Below are positions 35,501 to 46,620 of a stretch of DNA of 64,000 nucleotides, piece by piece; the stretch's first letter is position 1; the number at the start of each line of letters is the position of its first letter. Location: the NCBI GenBank assembly GCA_003576915.1, contig QEVF01000001.1, positions 62,001 to 126,000 on the forward strand. Direction: 5' to 3'. The DNA is from Planctomycetota bacterium. Lineage in GTDB: Bacteria; Planctomycetota; UBA8742; UBA2392. Made by a program: the position numbers and the translations under genes. The notes under the pieces were generated by a model. It ran no database searches. It saw nothing but the letters and a program-made list of their open reading frames with translations, and was not told the origin of the DNA.

Positions 35501-37035
35501 CGGCGGAGGCCGACGAAGACTACACCCGGGCCATCGCGGCGGACCCCTACGACGCCGAGGCCTGGACCCTGCGTGCCATGCGCCGCCGCGCCTCGGGCTG
35601 GCAGCCCCCGGCCATTGCCGACGCGACGACAGCCCTCCGCCTGGACCCGAAAAACGCACGGGCCTGGAGCACCCGTGCCCAGAGCCACTACGTGCAGGGC
35701 CTGTGGACACAGGCCGTCAACGACGCCACCGCGGCCCTCGAACTGGACCCCGCCAACTTCGACGCTCGCCTCTACCGGGGCATGACCTACCTGCGCATCG
35801 ACGACGGTTCGAGCGCGGGCAAGGCCAGAGCCCTGCAGGATTTCGAGAAGCTTACACAGGTCAACCCTCAGAACCCGCGCGGCTGGCTGATGAAAGCCCA
35901 GGTCCTCTACAACCTCCAGCGCTTCGAAGAATGCGCCTTGACGCTGGCCAAGGTTCGGCAGCTTGCCCCCTTTGGTTTGCGCCAGCTCGGCGGACCCAGC
36001 GAGGAGATCTGGAGCATGGAACTTGACGCTCTGGGCCAACTGATCAAAGAGGGCCGCGACCTTCAGCCCGGGGAGATGCTAATGCGGGCGCGGGTGCTCG
36101 CCGATATGCGAGCCGGCACCCCCAAAGCTGAAGCGCTGCGCGAAGCCCTGGACCTGCTGGCCAGGGCCAATGTAGCCCAAGCCCAGGACCGCCAGATTCC
36201 CCTGGGTACGATGCATCTTGGCGTGGCGGCGGCACGGCGCATCTCTCGCGCGCTGCTCGACGCCGGCTATCTCGAAGAGTCAGGCAGAGTCCTGGGCTTG
36301 CTTGACACGTGGAACTGGGACGACCTCAGGCGCTGCGACGACTTCTATCTGCGGGCGCGCGCCCATGCGCGCATGGCCCTTCAGCTCAGGTCCGGACGGG
36401 TTCGCCGGCTTGGCGCCAATGACAAGGAGGCCGCCGACCTTGAAGCGGCCTACACCGCCTTGGCAGTCACGCAGCGGGAGGCGGCCGCCAACCGCGAGCG
36501 CGCCCTCGCACTGGAATGCCTCAAGCGCGCGGCCGAACTCGGCTTTTCTGACGCCAGGCAACTGCTCGAAGAGGCTGATTTTGTGGCCCTCCACAGTGAC
36601 CCTGCCTGGCAAAGCACCGTGGCGCTGGTCAACGAAGCCGAGAGAAGTCCCGAGGTCGCAGCCCGGCTCGCCGCCATGACACCCCCCCTGCTCGTTTCCG
36701 TGGTCGAGGTCTACAAGGTGGGACAGGCCCAGGCGCGCGGCTTGGCCCCCGGCGACGTCATATTGAGCATCGGCGACAAGACCGTGACCGACATTGACTC
36801 TTTGCGCGCGGCACTCTCCGGGCTGGCGGAGCCCGCACTGGCGCGCATTCGCCGCTATTCCCGCGACGGGCAGGGCTCGCTGATTCTGCTGCGCAAGGAG
36901 GACGGCAGCCTGAAACTCGACGCCCGGGGCCGCCCCCAGTATCAGTTCACCGACACGAGCATGACCGTGACCCCGGGGGCATTGGGTGTAGGGGTGGATG
37001 AAGGCGAGCTGCCAAGCGTACGCCCCATTCCTTAG
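32536..37035 (+). CDS. Membrane Ser/Thr protein kinase with TPR array and C-terminal PDZ domain
   Basis: The product is 1499 residues, starting MLDERQRKLAAAIL at 32536 (AGGAA upstream). Residues ~120-440 are a Hanks-type kinase: glycine loop RGGQGR (~130-135), Lys151 in ALKELL, catalytic HRDLKPQN (267-274), DWG (287-289) in place of DFG, and HYMPPEQARAD. A transmembrane helix lies at ~460-482 after GAFLAGALSFW, so the kinase is cytosolic and the rest extracytoplasmic. A coiled coil (~485-545) precedes ~300 residues of helical sequence and TPR repeats (~830-1180; ALAQWARGRFAEAEQDCTSAL, ALADFGQALSRDQQSV). Residues ~1382-1455 are a PDZ domain (GLAPGDVILSIGDKTVTDID). It is likely a sensor kinase; a link to the divergent T6SS cassette is positional only. 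Confidence 0.93.
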   Translation: MLDERQRKLAAAILAVREGRLNAADAAALVKDPGKRASDILAGSGAALLSDPQRVMAALSDAGVSEEETRLIGNGDDGKLDQVVRKTLYNVAPTMPPTEGSTERPSTTRLRRPSRILDNQRYTIKREFARGGQGRIMIARDNIVGREVALKELLPELQETAESGTPATAGVDTIGVVERFLREAKVTGQLEHPNVVPVYEIGRRENGSLYYTMKFVRGQTMAERLRDIDRLSQLTRDKRLALRLKLLEAFQGICNAVAFAHSRGVIHRDLKPQNIMVGDFGETVLLDWGLARVKGQDDKIGKQLTLLATNMLSESLMRQNADGLTVDGTVFGTPHYMPPEQARADLKEIDEQSDVYSLGAILYEILTGAPPYDGPTAGAVLQQVMAGPPRKIKEREPLAPPELVALCEYAMAHDKSRRMKTALQLAQEVQTYRDGGKLSVYRYGAYEQARRVIAKNRGAFLAGALSFWMLLGGALLFFVWIVDQKRSAEELQTAAESDRDKTSRALADAQAARKAQEDLKRRLAEEARQRLAEREGEIRALQETLAGMRIEPLMRDIAGRVSQYEDLEAQGRALDLTPGERSSNNNLLMSVMGYVTAQESLISLVSAESEDVPQAMDPREVEQQRQRLAQSRLLAARLAAYNSDFAQAELLLAGTEAGESTLKLAREWLDRTRAATLRFQRQAIIDALSDARAGFDRTSRAATSTLPQYVERLCFFRSSQTISLLDEALKALAARVRQGERSFTAGDFDTVALCCSLLAALQMPLETVDPLQEFLAAQPPQGMAVLVARALCELKTAQAFGAVASLARGSDDGLWARIQASFAAMPMPSALAGAAAADDLALRALAQWARGRFAEAEQDCTSALKLEPSDPWLHRLRGRARASLGRIKEAMEDFSRAMTLDPVDARACIERAKLHAASGNFGQALADFGQALSRDQQSVSALLERGRARTAQYDYLGAQADFARAALLAPHRPDVLVALGRCRENLFKSAEADEDYTRAIAADPYDAEAWTLRAMRRRASGWQPPAIADATTALRLDPKNARAWSTRAQSHYVQGLWTQAVNDATAALELDPANFDARLYRGMTYLRIDDGSSAGKARALQDFEKLTQVNPQNPRGWLMKAQVLYNLQRFEECALTLAKVRQLAPFGLRQLGGPSEEIWSMELDALGQLIKEGRDLQPGEMLMRARVLADMRAGTPKAEALREALDLLARANVAQAQDRQIPLGTMHLGVAAARRISRALLDAGYLEESGRVLGLLDTWNWDDLRRCDDFYLRARAHARMALQLRSGRVRRLGANDKEAADLEAAYTALAVTQREAAANRERALALECLKRAAELGFSDARQLLEEADFVALHSDPAWQSTVALVNEAERSPEVAARLAAMTPPLLVSVVEVYKVGQAQARGLAPGDVILSIGDKTVTDIDSLRAALSGLAEPALARIRRYSRDGQGSLILLRKEDGSLKLDARGRPQYQFTDTSMTVTPGALGVGVDEGELPSVRPIP

Positions 37036-37041
37036 CGGCCA

Positions 37042-39159
37042 TCAATTCGCCGGGGGCGACGACGGCTTCTCAGGCAGCACGTGCACCATGTCGGAGCGCG
37101 GCGTCGGGTCAGGCCCGCTCTCCGGCTCGCGGGCATCGCTCGCGGGCGGCTCTACATCTTCGACCTGCCCGGTCTGAAGCAGGGAAATGGCTCGCGCCAC
37201 CGAGGCCTTGGGGCCGGCCAGGTAGACCGTGTCGCCGGCACTGAACTTGTCGTCGGCCGGGACCTGCTCGAGGAGCTTTCCACCCCGACGGGCGGCCACA
37301 ACCAGCGCGCCGCTGCGGTTTCGAAGCTGCATTGCCGCCAGAGACCGCCCATGGGCAAAGCTGTCTTCGCGCACCAGGAAAGACTCGATCTTCATCTCGT
37401 CCAGTTCGGCCACATTCTTGAGCTTGCGCCGCGGCAATGTGTCCTTGCGGGCGCTGGGCTGGGTCTGCTCGCGTTCTTCGCGCACGCGCTCAGTGATCAC
37501 ATTGCGCGGAACGCCGAGGTCTCGAAGCACCCTGGCCAGCAGTTCAACGCCGGCTTCCACTTCCTCGGTCACGATATCGTTGGCCCCAAGCCCACCCAGG
37601 GCCATGGCATCGCTGAGATAATGGGCCCGCACATAGACCGGCGTGGACGGGGCCAGGCGTCGCGCGCTTGATATGGCGCGCTTCACGGCATCCGGGTCGT
37701 TGAGCATGAGCACCAGGGCGCGGGCCGATTCGATGTGGGCGTACTGCAGCGACTCTTCGCTGGTAACATCCGCATAGTAGGCCGGCACCTGTCGGCGCCG
37801 GGCTTCACGCACCGTTTCAGCGTTCAACTCCAGCACCAGAAACGGGATTCCGGTGGCCTGAAGCGAGCGCACCAGCATGCGCCCCGCGATGCCGAAGCCG
37901 GCCACGATGACATGGTCCTTCATGCTCTCGTCCTGGTGGGTCTGCTGGGCGATGCCGCGCGTGCCCAGGAGGCGCTCCAAGGGGCGCAACAGCGCAGCCC
38001 CGGCGGCGAACCTCGGCGCAAAGGACATGGTCAGGGGCGTGACGAACATGGTCAGGATGCCGGCGGCAAACAAGATACGGAACGTCTCGGCCGAGACGAG
38101 CCCGGAGGCCTGGGGCAGCGTGGCCAGCACAAAACCCATCTCCGAGAATTGCGCCATGCCGATGCCGCCAATGACGGCCACGCGTGCCGGAAAGCGCATG
38201 GCCATGGCGGCCAAGGCGGCCACCAGGCTCTTGCCGGCCAGGATGCCGCCGAACACCAGGACGACCACCACGGGGCTTTCCAGAATCGCGCGGATGTCGA
38301 AGTACATGCCCAGAGACAGGAAGAACAGGCTCGCAAAGAGGTCGCGCAGCGGCAGTACGTCCGTCATGGCGCGCTGGCCGAAGGGGGAGCCCGCAATCAC
38401 CAGCCCCGACAGGAAGGCACCCAGGGCAAGGCTCAGCCCCGCCAGCGAAGTCAGGTAAGCCGTGCCAATACAGGTCACCAGCACCGCCATGAGAAAGGCT
38501 TCGCGCGATCGCGCGGCGGCCACACGCTCGAAAATCGGAGGCACAATGGCCCTTGAAAGCAGCACGACCGCCCCCACCATCAGCGCGGCCTTGCCCAGGG
38601 CCATGGCGAGGTCTACGCCCAGGCTGGAGTCGGACTGACCTACGCCCGCCAACAACGGAATGACCAGCATCATGGGCACCACGCAAAGGTCCTGAAAGAT
38701 CTGCGCCCCCACGATGAAGCGCCCGTGGGGTGCATCGACCTCGCGGCGCCTGGAGAGATTCTGAAGCACGATGGACGTGCTTGACTGCGCCAGAACAAAT
38801 CCCATGAACACGCCCTGAGCCGCGTTGAAGCCCAGGGCCAGAGCGCACACCAGCACCGCAACGGTGGTCAGGCCCACCTGCAGGCCGCCGCCGACGATCA
38901 CCATGTTCCAGATGCGCGCAAAGCGGGCGAGCGAGAACTCCAGCCCGATCGTGAACAGCAGCAGCACCACGCCGATTTCAGCCAGCGTGCTGATGGTCTT
39001 GGGATCATCCACCAATGCCAGGGCGTGGGGCCCGGCCAACGCGCCCGCCAGCAGAAATCCGGCCACCGCGGGCAGGCGCAGGTATGCCATGAGTACCGCG
39101 GCGAACACGCCCACGGCGGCAACGACGGACATCTCCTTGAGAAAGTTCAGCAGGTCCAT
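37042..39159 (-). CDS. CPA2-family cation/proton antiporter with RCK domains (KefB-like), paralogue 1
   Basis: The product is 705 residues. Residues 1-~390 are a Na+/H+ exchanger fold with 12-13 helices and family landmarks FLLAGALAGPHAL, LLFTIGLEFS and FLSGLVIAGSPF. Residues ~413-530 are a TrkA-N/RCK domain with nucleotide-binding GFGIAG and YYADVTSEE, and ~590-675 a TrkA-C domain (LAAMQLRNRSGALVVAARRGG). It likely exchanges K+ or Na+ for H+ under ligand control. Its start has TAGCTT 9 nt upstream. It converges on the kinase gene (6-nt gap) and is followed upstream by a close paralogue. Confidence 0.93.
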   Translation of the reverse strand: MDLLNFLKEMSVVAAVGVFAAVLMAYLRLPAVAGFLLAGALAGPHALALVDDPKTISTLAEIGVVLLLFTIGLEFSLARFARIWNMVIVGGGLQVGLTTVAVLVCALALGFNAAQGVFMGFVLAQSSTSIVLQNLSRRREVDAPHGRFIVGAQIFQDLCVVPMMLVIPLLAGVGQSDSSLGVDLAMALGKAALMVGAVVLLSRAIVPPIFERVAAARSREAFLMAVLVTCIGTAYLTSLAGLSLALGAFLSGLVIAGSPFGQRAMTDVLPLRDLFASLFFLSLGMYFDIRAILESPVVVVLVFGGILAGKSLVAALAAMAMRFPARVAVIGGIGMAQFSEMGFVLATLPQASGLVSAETFRILFAAGILTMFVTPLTMSFAPRFAAGAALLRPLERLLGTRGIAQQTHQDESMKDHVIVAGFGIAGRMLVRSLQATGIPFLVLELNAETVREARRRQVPAYYADVTSEESLQYAHIESARALVLMLNDPDAVKRAISSARRLAPSTPVYVRAHYLSDAMALGGLGANDIVTEEVEAGVELLARVLRDLGVPRNVITERVREEREQTQPSARKDTLPRRKLKNVAELDEMKIESFLVREDSFAHGRSLAAMQLRNRSGALVVAARRGGKLLEQVPADDKFSAGDTVYLAGPKASVARAISLLQTGQVEDVEPPASDAREPESGPDPTPRSDMVHVLPEKPSSPPAN
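37964..38071 (-). repeat. Near-identical tract shared by the two tandem antiporter genes, copy in paralogue 1
   Basis: These 108 nt differ from 40056-40163 at only 5 positions with no gaps, whereas the flanking parts of the two genes are much more diverged. The tract encodes the end of the exchanger domain (MFVTPLTMSFAPRFAAGAAL). Confidence 0.8.
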
Positions 39160-39208
39160 GATGCCGCAAAGCTAGCGGCCCCACGGGCATCATAAAGAAC
39201 AAACAGAA

Positions 39209-41248
39209 CTAACCCGGTGCGCCCGCCGGCTCCCGGGGTTCGTCGGGGGCAGCAGCCGTGCCCGACTGCAGATAGGCCACCGCCCGGCCAACGGCCAGCC
39301 TGGACCCCGCCAGGTACAGCAGGTCGCCTTCGGCCAGACGCTCCCGGGGTTCGTACTGCTCCACGAGCCGGCCTTCATGCCGCACGGCGATGGCCAGGGC
39401 CCCGGTCTCGGTTCGAAGGCGCAGGTCCGCCAGGGACCGCCCCAGGGCGTGGCTGTCCGCCCGGACGAGGAAAGACTCAATTTTCATGTCGTCCAGTTCG
39501 GCGATGTGCCGAAGCCTGCGGCGCGGCAATGTGTCGCGACGGGCGCTGAGCTGGGTGGAGTCGCGGGCGTCCTTGACGCGCTCGGATACGACGTTGCGGG
39601 GAACGCCGAGGTCTCGAAGCACGCGGGCCAGAATTTCGATGCCCGCCTCCAATTCCTCACTGACGATGACATGGGCGCCCGCGCCGTTAAGCGCCAGGGA
39701 CTCCGCGAGATAGTGAGAACGGACATAGACCGGCGTCTGCGGGCTGAGGTGGTTCGAGATGGCGATGGCGCGGCGCACGGCTGCGGCGTCGTTGATCAGA
39801 AGGATGAGGGCGCGGGCCTGTCTGAGGTGCGCATGCTCCAGCGTTTCCTCGTTGGTTACATCGGCGTAATAGGCTGGTTCGCCCTTCTTGCGTGCTTCTC
39901 TTACCGTCTCGAGATTCAACTCAATGATCAGGTACGGTATGCCGCTTTGAGCCAATGCCCGCGCCAGGAGTCGCCCGGCGAGGCCATAGCCTGCGATCAC
40001 GACATGATCGGTGAGTCTTTCGTCGCGGGCCGTCTGTTCGGCGATGCCCCGGGCACCCAGCAGGCGCTCCAAGGGGCGCAATAGGGCAGCCCCGGCGGCG
40101 AACCTTGGCGCAAAGGACATGGTCAGGGGCGTGACGAACATGGTGAGGATGCCGGCGGCAAACAGCACGTGGCTATCGTGTTCGGAGATGAGCTGGAGCG
40201 AGGCCCCGATCTTGGCGAGCACGAATCCGAACTCTCCGAATTGCGCCAGCCCCACCCCGGCAATCCAGGCAACGCGCGCCGGAAAGCGCATCACCAGGGC
40301 CGCGACGGACGCGATCAGACCTTTGCCCAGCAGCAGCGCCAGGAACACGCCCAGCACCGGCAGGGGGGCCTGAAGAAGCACGCTGAAGTCAAACAGCATG
40401 CCCAGCGACAGAAAGAACAGGCTCGTGAAGAGATCCCTCAGCGGCAGCACGTCTGACAGCGCCCGCTGGGCAAAGGGAGAACCGGCAATCACCATGCCCG
40501 CGAGAAACGCGCCCAGCGCCAGGCTCAGTCCTACCAGTGACGTCAGGTAGGCCGTACCGATGCAGACGACGATCACCGCCATCAGGAACACTTCGCGTGA
40601 TCGCACTGCATCCACGCGCTTGAAGATCGGCGGGAGGATCACCCGGGAAAGCAGAAAGGTGGCCGCGACGACCAGCACCGCCTTGCCCAGGGCCATCGAA
40701 ATGAGTACGGCCGGGTTGCCATCGTCGGACTTTCCGGCCAGCAAAGGCACTACCAGCATCATGGGCACAACGCAGAGGTCCTGAAAGATCATCACGCCCA
40801 GGATGAAGCGGCTGTGCGGCGCATCGAGTTCGCGCCGCTCTGACAGTGCGCGCAGCACGATGGCCGTACTCGACATGGAAAACAGGAACCCGAAAAACAC
40901 TCCCTGCGAAACGCCATATCCAAGCCAAAACGACACCAGCAGAGCCACGCCCGTCGTGGCCGCCACTTGCAGTGTGCCGCCGATGACGAGCAGGCGCCCG
41001 ATGCGCGCAAATCGCGACAGCGAGAACTCCAGACCGATAGTGAACAGCAGCAGTACCACGCCGACTTCCGCCATGAGCTCAATGCTGTGCGGATCATCCA
41101 CCAGAGCCACGCCATAGGGCCCCACCACCGCCCCAGCGAGCAGCAGTCCAGCCACGGCTGGCAGGCGGATATAGGCCATCAACACCGCAGCCGTGACTCC
41201 GGCGGCGGCGACAATGGCCAGCTCTTTGAGGAAGGCGACGAGATCCAT
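39209..41248 (-). CDS. CPA2-family cation/proton antiporter with RCK domains (KefB-like), paralogue 2
   Basis: The product is 679 residues and aligns over its whole length with the 37042-39159 gene: same exchanger domain (LLLAGAVVGPYGVAL, LLFTIGLEFSLSRFARIGR, AFLAGMVIAGSPFAQ), RCK-N from ~413 with GYGLAG and YYADVTNEE, and TrkA-C (LADLRLRTETGALAIAVRHEG). A 50-nt gap separates the two genes on the same strand, so they form a tandem duplicate and probably an operon. The third antiporter gene is divergent, 153 nt away. Ion specificity (K+ or Na+) cannot be read from sequence. Confidence 0.93.
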   Translation of the reverse strand: MDLVAFLKELAIVAAAGVTAAVLMAYIRLPAVAGLLLAGAVVGPYGVALVDDPHSIELMAEVGVVLLLFTIGLEFSLSRFARIGRLLVIGGTLQVAATTGVALLVSFWLGYGVSQGVFFGFLFSMSSTAIVLRALSERRELDAPHSRFILGVMIFQDLCVVPMMLVVPLLAGKSDDGNPAVLISMALGKAVLVVAATFLLSRVILPPIFKRVDAVRSREVFLMAVIVVCIGTAYLTSLVGLSLALGAFLAGMVIAGSPFAQRALSDVLPLRDLFTSLFFLSLGMLFDFSVLLQAPLPVLGVFLALLLGKGLIASVAALVMRFPARVAWIAGVGLAQFGEFGFVLAKIGASLQLISEHDSHVLFAAGILTMFVTPLTMSFAPRFAAGAALLRPLERLLGARGIAEQTARDERLTDHVVIAGYGLAGRLLARALAQSGIPYLIIELNLETVREARKKGEPAYYADVTNEETLEHAHLRQARALILLINDAAAVRRAIAISNHLSPQTPVYVRSHYLAESLALNGAGAHVIVSEELEAGIEILARVLRDLGVPRNVVSERVKDARDSTQLSARRDTLPRRRLRHIAELDDMKIESFLVRADSHALGRSLADLRLRTETGALAIAVRHEGRLVEQYEPRERLAEGDLLYLAGSRLAVGRAVAYLQSGTAAAPDEPREPAGAPG
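40056..40163 (-). repeat. Near-identical tract, copy in antiporter paralogue 2
   Basis: 103 of 108 nt match 37964-38071, consistent with gene conversion between the tandem copies. Confidence 0.8.
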
Positions 41249-41400
41249 GGACTTGACCGGCCCCCGCGATCATTGGGCCACAAGCCCGGCCGCGCAACGG
41301 AAAACGGCAGGAAGTCCCGCCTGCGGTCGCTTGACACCCGCAGCGCCCGAAATAGACACAGTGCCGCCGCGTCATCCTTCGCGTGTCTTGGAGCACTTCC

Positions 41401-43221
41401 TTGCCACTTCCAACGGGCTTGCTGCCCTGGTTTCTCGGCAGCGGCGAACTACCCCCTGTCATCCGTGACATCGGAATCTGCCTGCTGATAGCGGGCGTTC
41501 TGTCAGCCGTTTTCACACGCCTGAAGATCCCGACCATCGCAGCCTTTCTGGCGGGCGGCGTGATTGCCGGCCCCGTGCTTTCCGGCTGGGTCACGGACCG
41601 CGCAAGCATCGACACCATCGCGGGCCTGGGCCTGATCCTGCTCCTCTTCCTCATCGGCCTTGAAATCGACGTGCGCAAACTCCTGGCCAGCGGCAAAACC
41701 CTGATCCTTTCGGGCCTGCTGCAGTTTCCGCTTTGCGTGGCCTTCGGCGGCGCCGCGGCACTGGCACTCCAGGCCGCGGGCTGGGAGGCCTTCGGGGGCA
41801 CTTATACGCCGGTCTATCTGGGTATCATGGTGGCGGCCTCCAGCACGCTGATCATCGTCAAGCTGTTCCAGGACCGCCAGCAGCTCGACACCCTGGTCGG
41901 GCGCATCTGCCTTGGCGTTCTGATTTTTCAGGACATCTGGGCCATCGTCGTGCTGGCCGTACAGCCCAATTTCAGCGACCCCAAGATTGCAGTGATCCTG
42001 CTGAGCTTCCTCGACATCGCCATCATTTCGGCCGTCGCACTGCTGGGCGCAAAGTATGTGCTGCCGCGCGTGTTCCGCTGGATTGCCAAGGCGCCCGAAC
42101 TGATGCTCGTGGTGGCCACGGCCTGGTGCTTCGGCATCGCTTTCCTGGGAAATCATCTCGGCCATCTCCTTGAGTTCACCGGCATCCATCTCGAGATGTC
42201 GGTGTCCATGGAAATGGGCGCCCTGATTGCCGGCGCCAGCATTGCGGCCCTGCCCTACAGCACGGAGGTTGTAGCCAAGGTCAGCAACGTGCGCGACTTC
42301 TTTGTCACGCTCTTCTTCGTGGGCCTCGGCATGGGAATTCCGGCGCCGGACGGCGTCGAGGTGCTGCTCCTGGCCGCCGTGATTGCGCTTCTCGCGCTGA
42401 TCTCGCGCTACGTCGTGTTCTTCCCGCTTTTCTATTTCACGGGCATGGACCGCCGCAACGCCATGGTGGGAGCAACGCGGCTGCTGCCCATCTCGGAGTT
42501 CTGCCTGGTCATCGTTTACCTCGGGCAGAGCCTGACTCACGTAAGCAGCGAGTTCACCAGCGCGTGCATCTTCGCCTTCGTCATCACGGCCCTGGCCGGC
42601 CCGGTCATGTTTGACGCGGGAGACCGCCTGCACACCCTGCTTGGGGGCCTGCTGGGCCGCTTGGGCTTCAAGGCGCCCCAGGGGGTGACGCAGATGCTGG
42701 GCGGCCAACACGCCTACGACATCGTGCTTCTGGGTTTCCATCGCGTGGCATCGAGCCTCTACTTCCACATCGAGCAGCGCCAGCCCGAGTTGCTCAAGCA
42801 TCTCCTGATTGTGGACTTCAACGTCTCCCTCCACCCCCGCATTGCCGAGCGCGGGGCGGCCGTCAAATACGGCGACGTATCCAACATGGAAACTCTGCAC
42901 CACGCCGGCGTGTCCCACGCCCGGATCATTGTCTGCACGATCCCCGACGACATCCTCAAGGGCACGTCCAACCTCAAGCTGCTCAAAGCCCTGCGCCAGT
43001 TGAACCCCAAGGCGAAGATCATCGTCACGGCCTTGACCATGGCCGAAGCCGCCGAAATGTATGCCGCCGGCGCAAACTATGTTTCCCTGCCGCGCATTGA
43101 GGTGGCCGAGAGTCTCGTGCCTGTCATTGAGGCCGCCCTGACAGACTCCATGGAAAACTACCGCTCAGGACGCCAGGCCCGCGTTGAAGACCCGGCCTCA
43201 CGCCAGGAAGTCATGCCCTGA
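41401..43221 (+). CDS. CPA2-family cation/proton antiporter with divergent RCK-like domain, third copy
   Basis: The product is 606 residues from TTG 41401, preferred because GGAG lies 7 nt upstream; GTG at 41383 is an alternative without a ribosome binding site. It has the exchanger fold (FLAGGVIAGPVLSGW, LILLLFLIGLEIDVRKLL, GALIAGASIAALPYSTEV) but clearly another branch than its two neighbours. The C-terminal RCK-like domain (from ~438) reads VLLGFHRVASSL, lacking the GxGxxG nucleotide loop, though YGDVSNMETLHHAG is kept; ligand control may differ. It ends 49 nt before a tRNA gene. Three antiporters side by side suggest strong pressure on cation or pH homeostasis. Confidence 0.9.
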   Translation: MPLPTGLLPWFLGSGELPPVIRDIGICLLIAGVLSAVFTRLKIPTIAAFLAGGVIAGPVLSGWVTDRASIDTIAGLGLILLLFLIGLEIDVRKLLASGKTLILSGLLQFPLCVAFGGAAALALQAAGWEAFGGTYTPVYLGIMVAASSTLIIVKLFQDRQQLDTLVGRICLGVLIFQDIWAIVVLAVQPNFSDPKIAVILLSFLDIAIISAVALLGAKYVLPRVFRWIAKAPELMLVVATAWCFGIAFLGNHLGHLLEFTGIHLEMSVSMEMGALIAGASIAALPYSTEVVAKVSNVRDFFVTLFFVGLGMGIPAPDGVEVLLLAAVIALLALISRYVVFFPLFYFTGMDRRNAMVGATRLLPISEFCLVIVYLGQSLTHVSSEFTSACIFAFVITALAGPVMFDAGDRLHTLLGGLLGRLGFKAPQGVTQMLGGQHAYDIVLLGFHRVASSLYFHIEQRQPELLKHLLIVDFNVSLHPRIAERGAAVKYGDVSNMETLHHAGVSHARIIVCTIPDDILKGTSNLKLLKALRQLNPKAKIIVTALTMAEAAEMYAAGANYVSLPRIEVAESLVPVIEAALTDSMENYRSGRQARVEDPASRQEVMP

Positions 43222-43224
43222 CCG

Positions 43225-43252
43225 TTGTCGCGGGACAAAGCGTCGCTACAAT
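43225..43252 (+). promoter_or_regulatory. Promoter of the tRNA-Ser gene
   Basis: TTGTCG (43225-43230), a 16-nt spacer and TACAAT (43247-43252) lie 18 nt before the mature tRNA 5' end, as expected for a tRNA promoter. Confidence 0.6.
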
Positions 43253-43270
43253 CCCGCCCCGGCCCGCTTT

Positions 43271-43360
<90 letters not shown>

Positions 43361-43361
43361 T

Positions 43362-43391
43362 CAGACAGCCGCCTGCCCAGGCGGCTGTCTG
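43362..43391 (+). terminator. Perfect inverted repeat after the tRNA gene
   Basis: Arms of 14 bp (43362-43375 and 43378-43391) with a 2-nt spacer start 4 nt after the CCA. The U-run is weak (ACTTGTACCCCTT), but the position and stability make this the likely tRNA terminator. The 145 bp from here to the DUF721 gene hold only its promoter. Confidence 0.65.
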
Positions 43392-43523
43392 ACTTGTACC
43401 CCTTCGGCCCCGGCTCTGAATCTTCCACAATCTGTCCCCGGATTGCAGACGCCAACATTCGCGCAACCCTTGATTTGAAGCGGGTTTTGGGCCGTTTGGC
43501 GTTCCCTTTGTCGCGCCCTTCTG

Positions 43524-43529
43524 TATACT
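43524..43529 (+). promoter_or_regulatory. -10 element for leaderless DUF721 mRNA
   Basis: TATACT, preceded by TG (extended -10), ends 7 nt before the ATG at 43537. No Shine-Dalgarno sequence is present. Confidence 0.5.
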
Positions 43530-43536
43530 CTGAACG

Positions 43537-46592
<3,056 letters not shown>

Positions 46593-46595
46593 GAG

Positions 46596-46620
46596 TGGCG
46601 CAGGTGTCGCGCCTGCGCCA
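46596..46620. terminator. Bidirectional hairpin terminator after gyrB
   Basis: A 9-bp perfect stem TGGCGCAGG/CCTGCGCCA with a 7-nt loop fills the gap between gyrB and the convergent gene ending at 46621. There is no long U-run. Confidence 0.55.

Noticed and set aside
43362..43391. Phage attachment site at the tRNA-Ser gene
   Set aside because: The inverted repeat is a terminator-like hairpin, there is no partial tRNA duplication downstream, and no integrase gene lies nearby.
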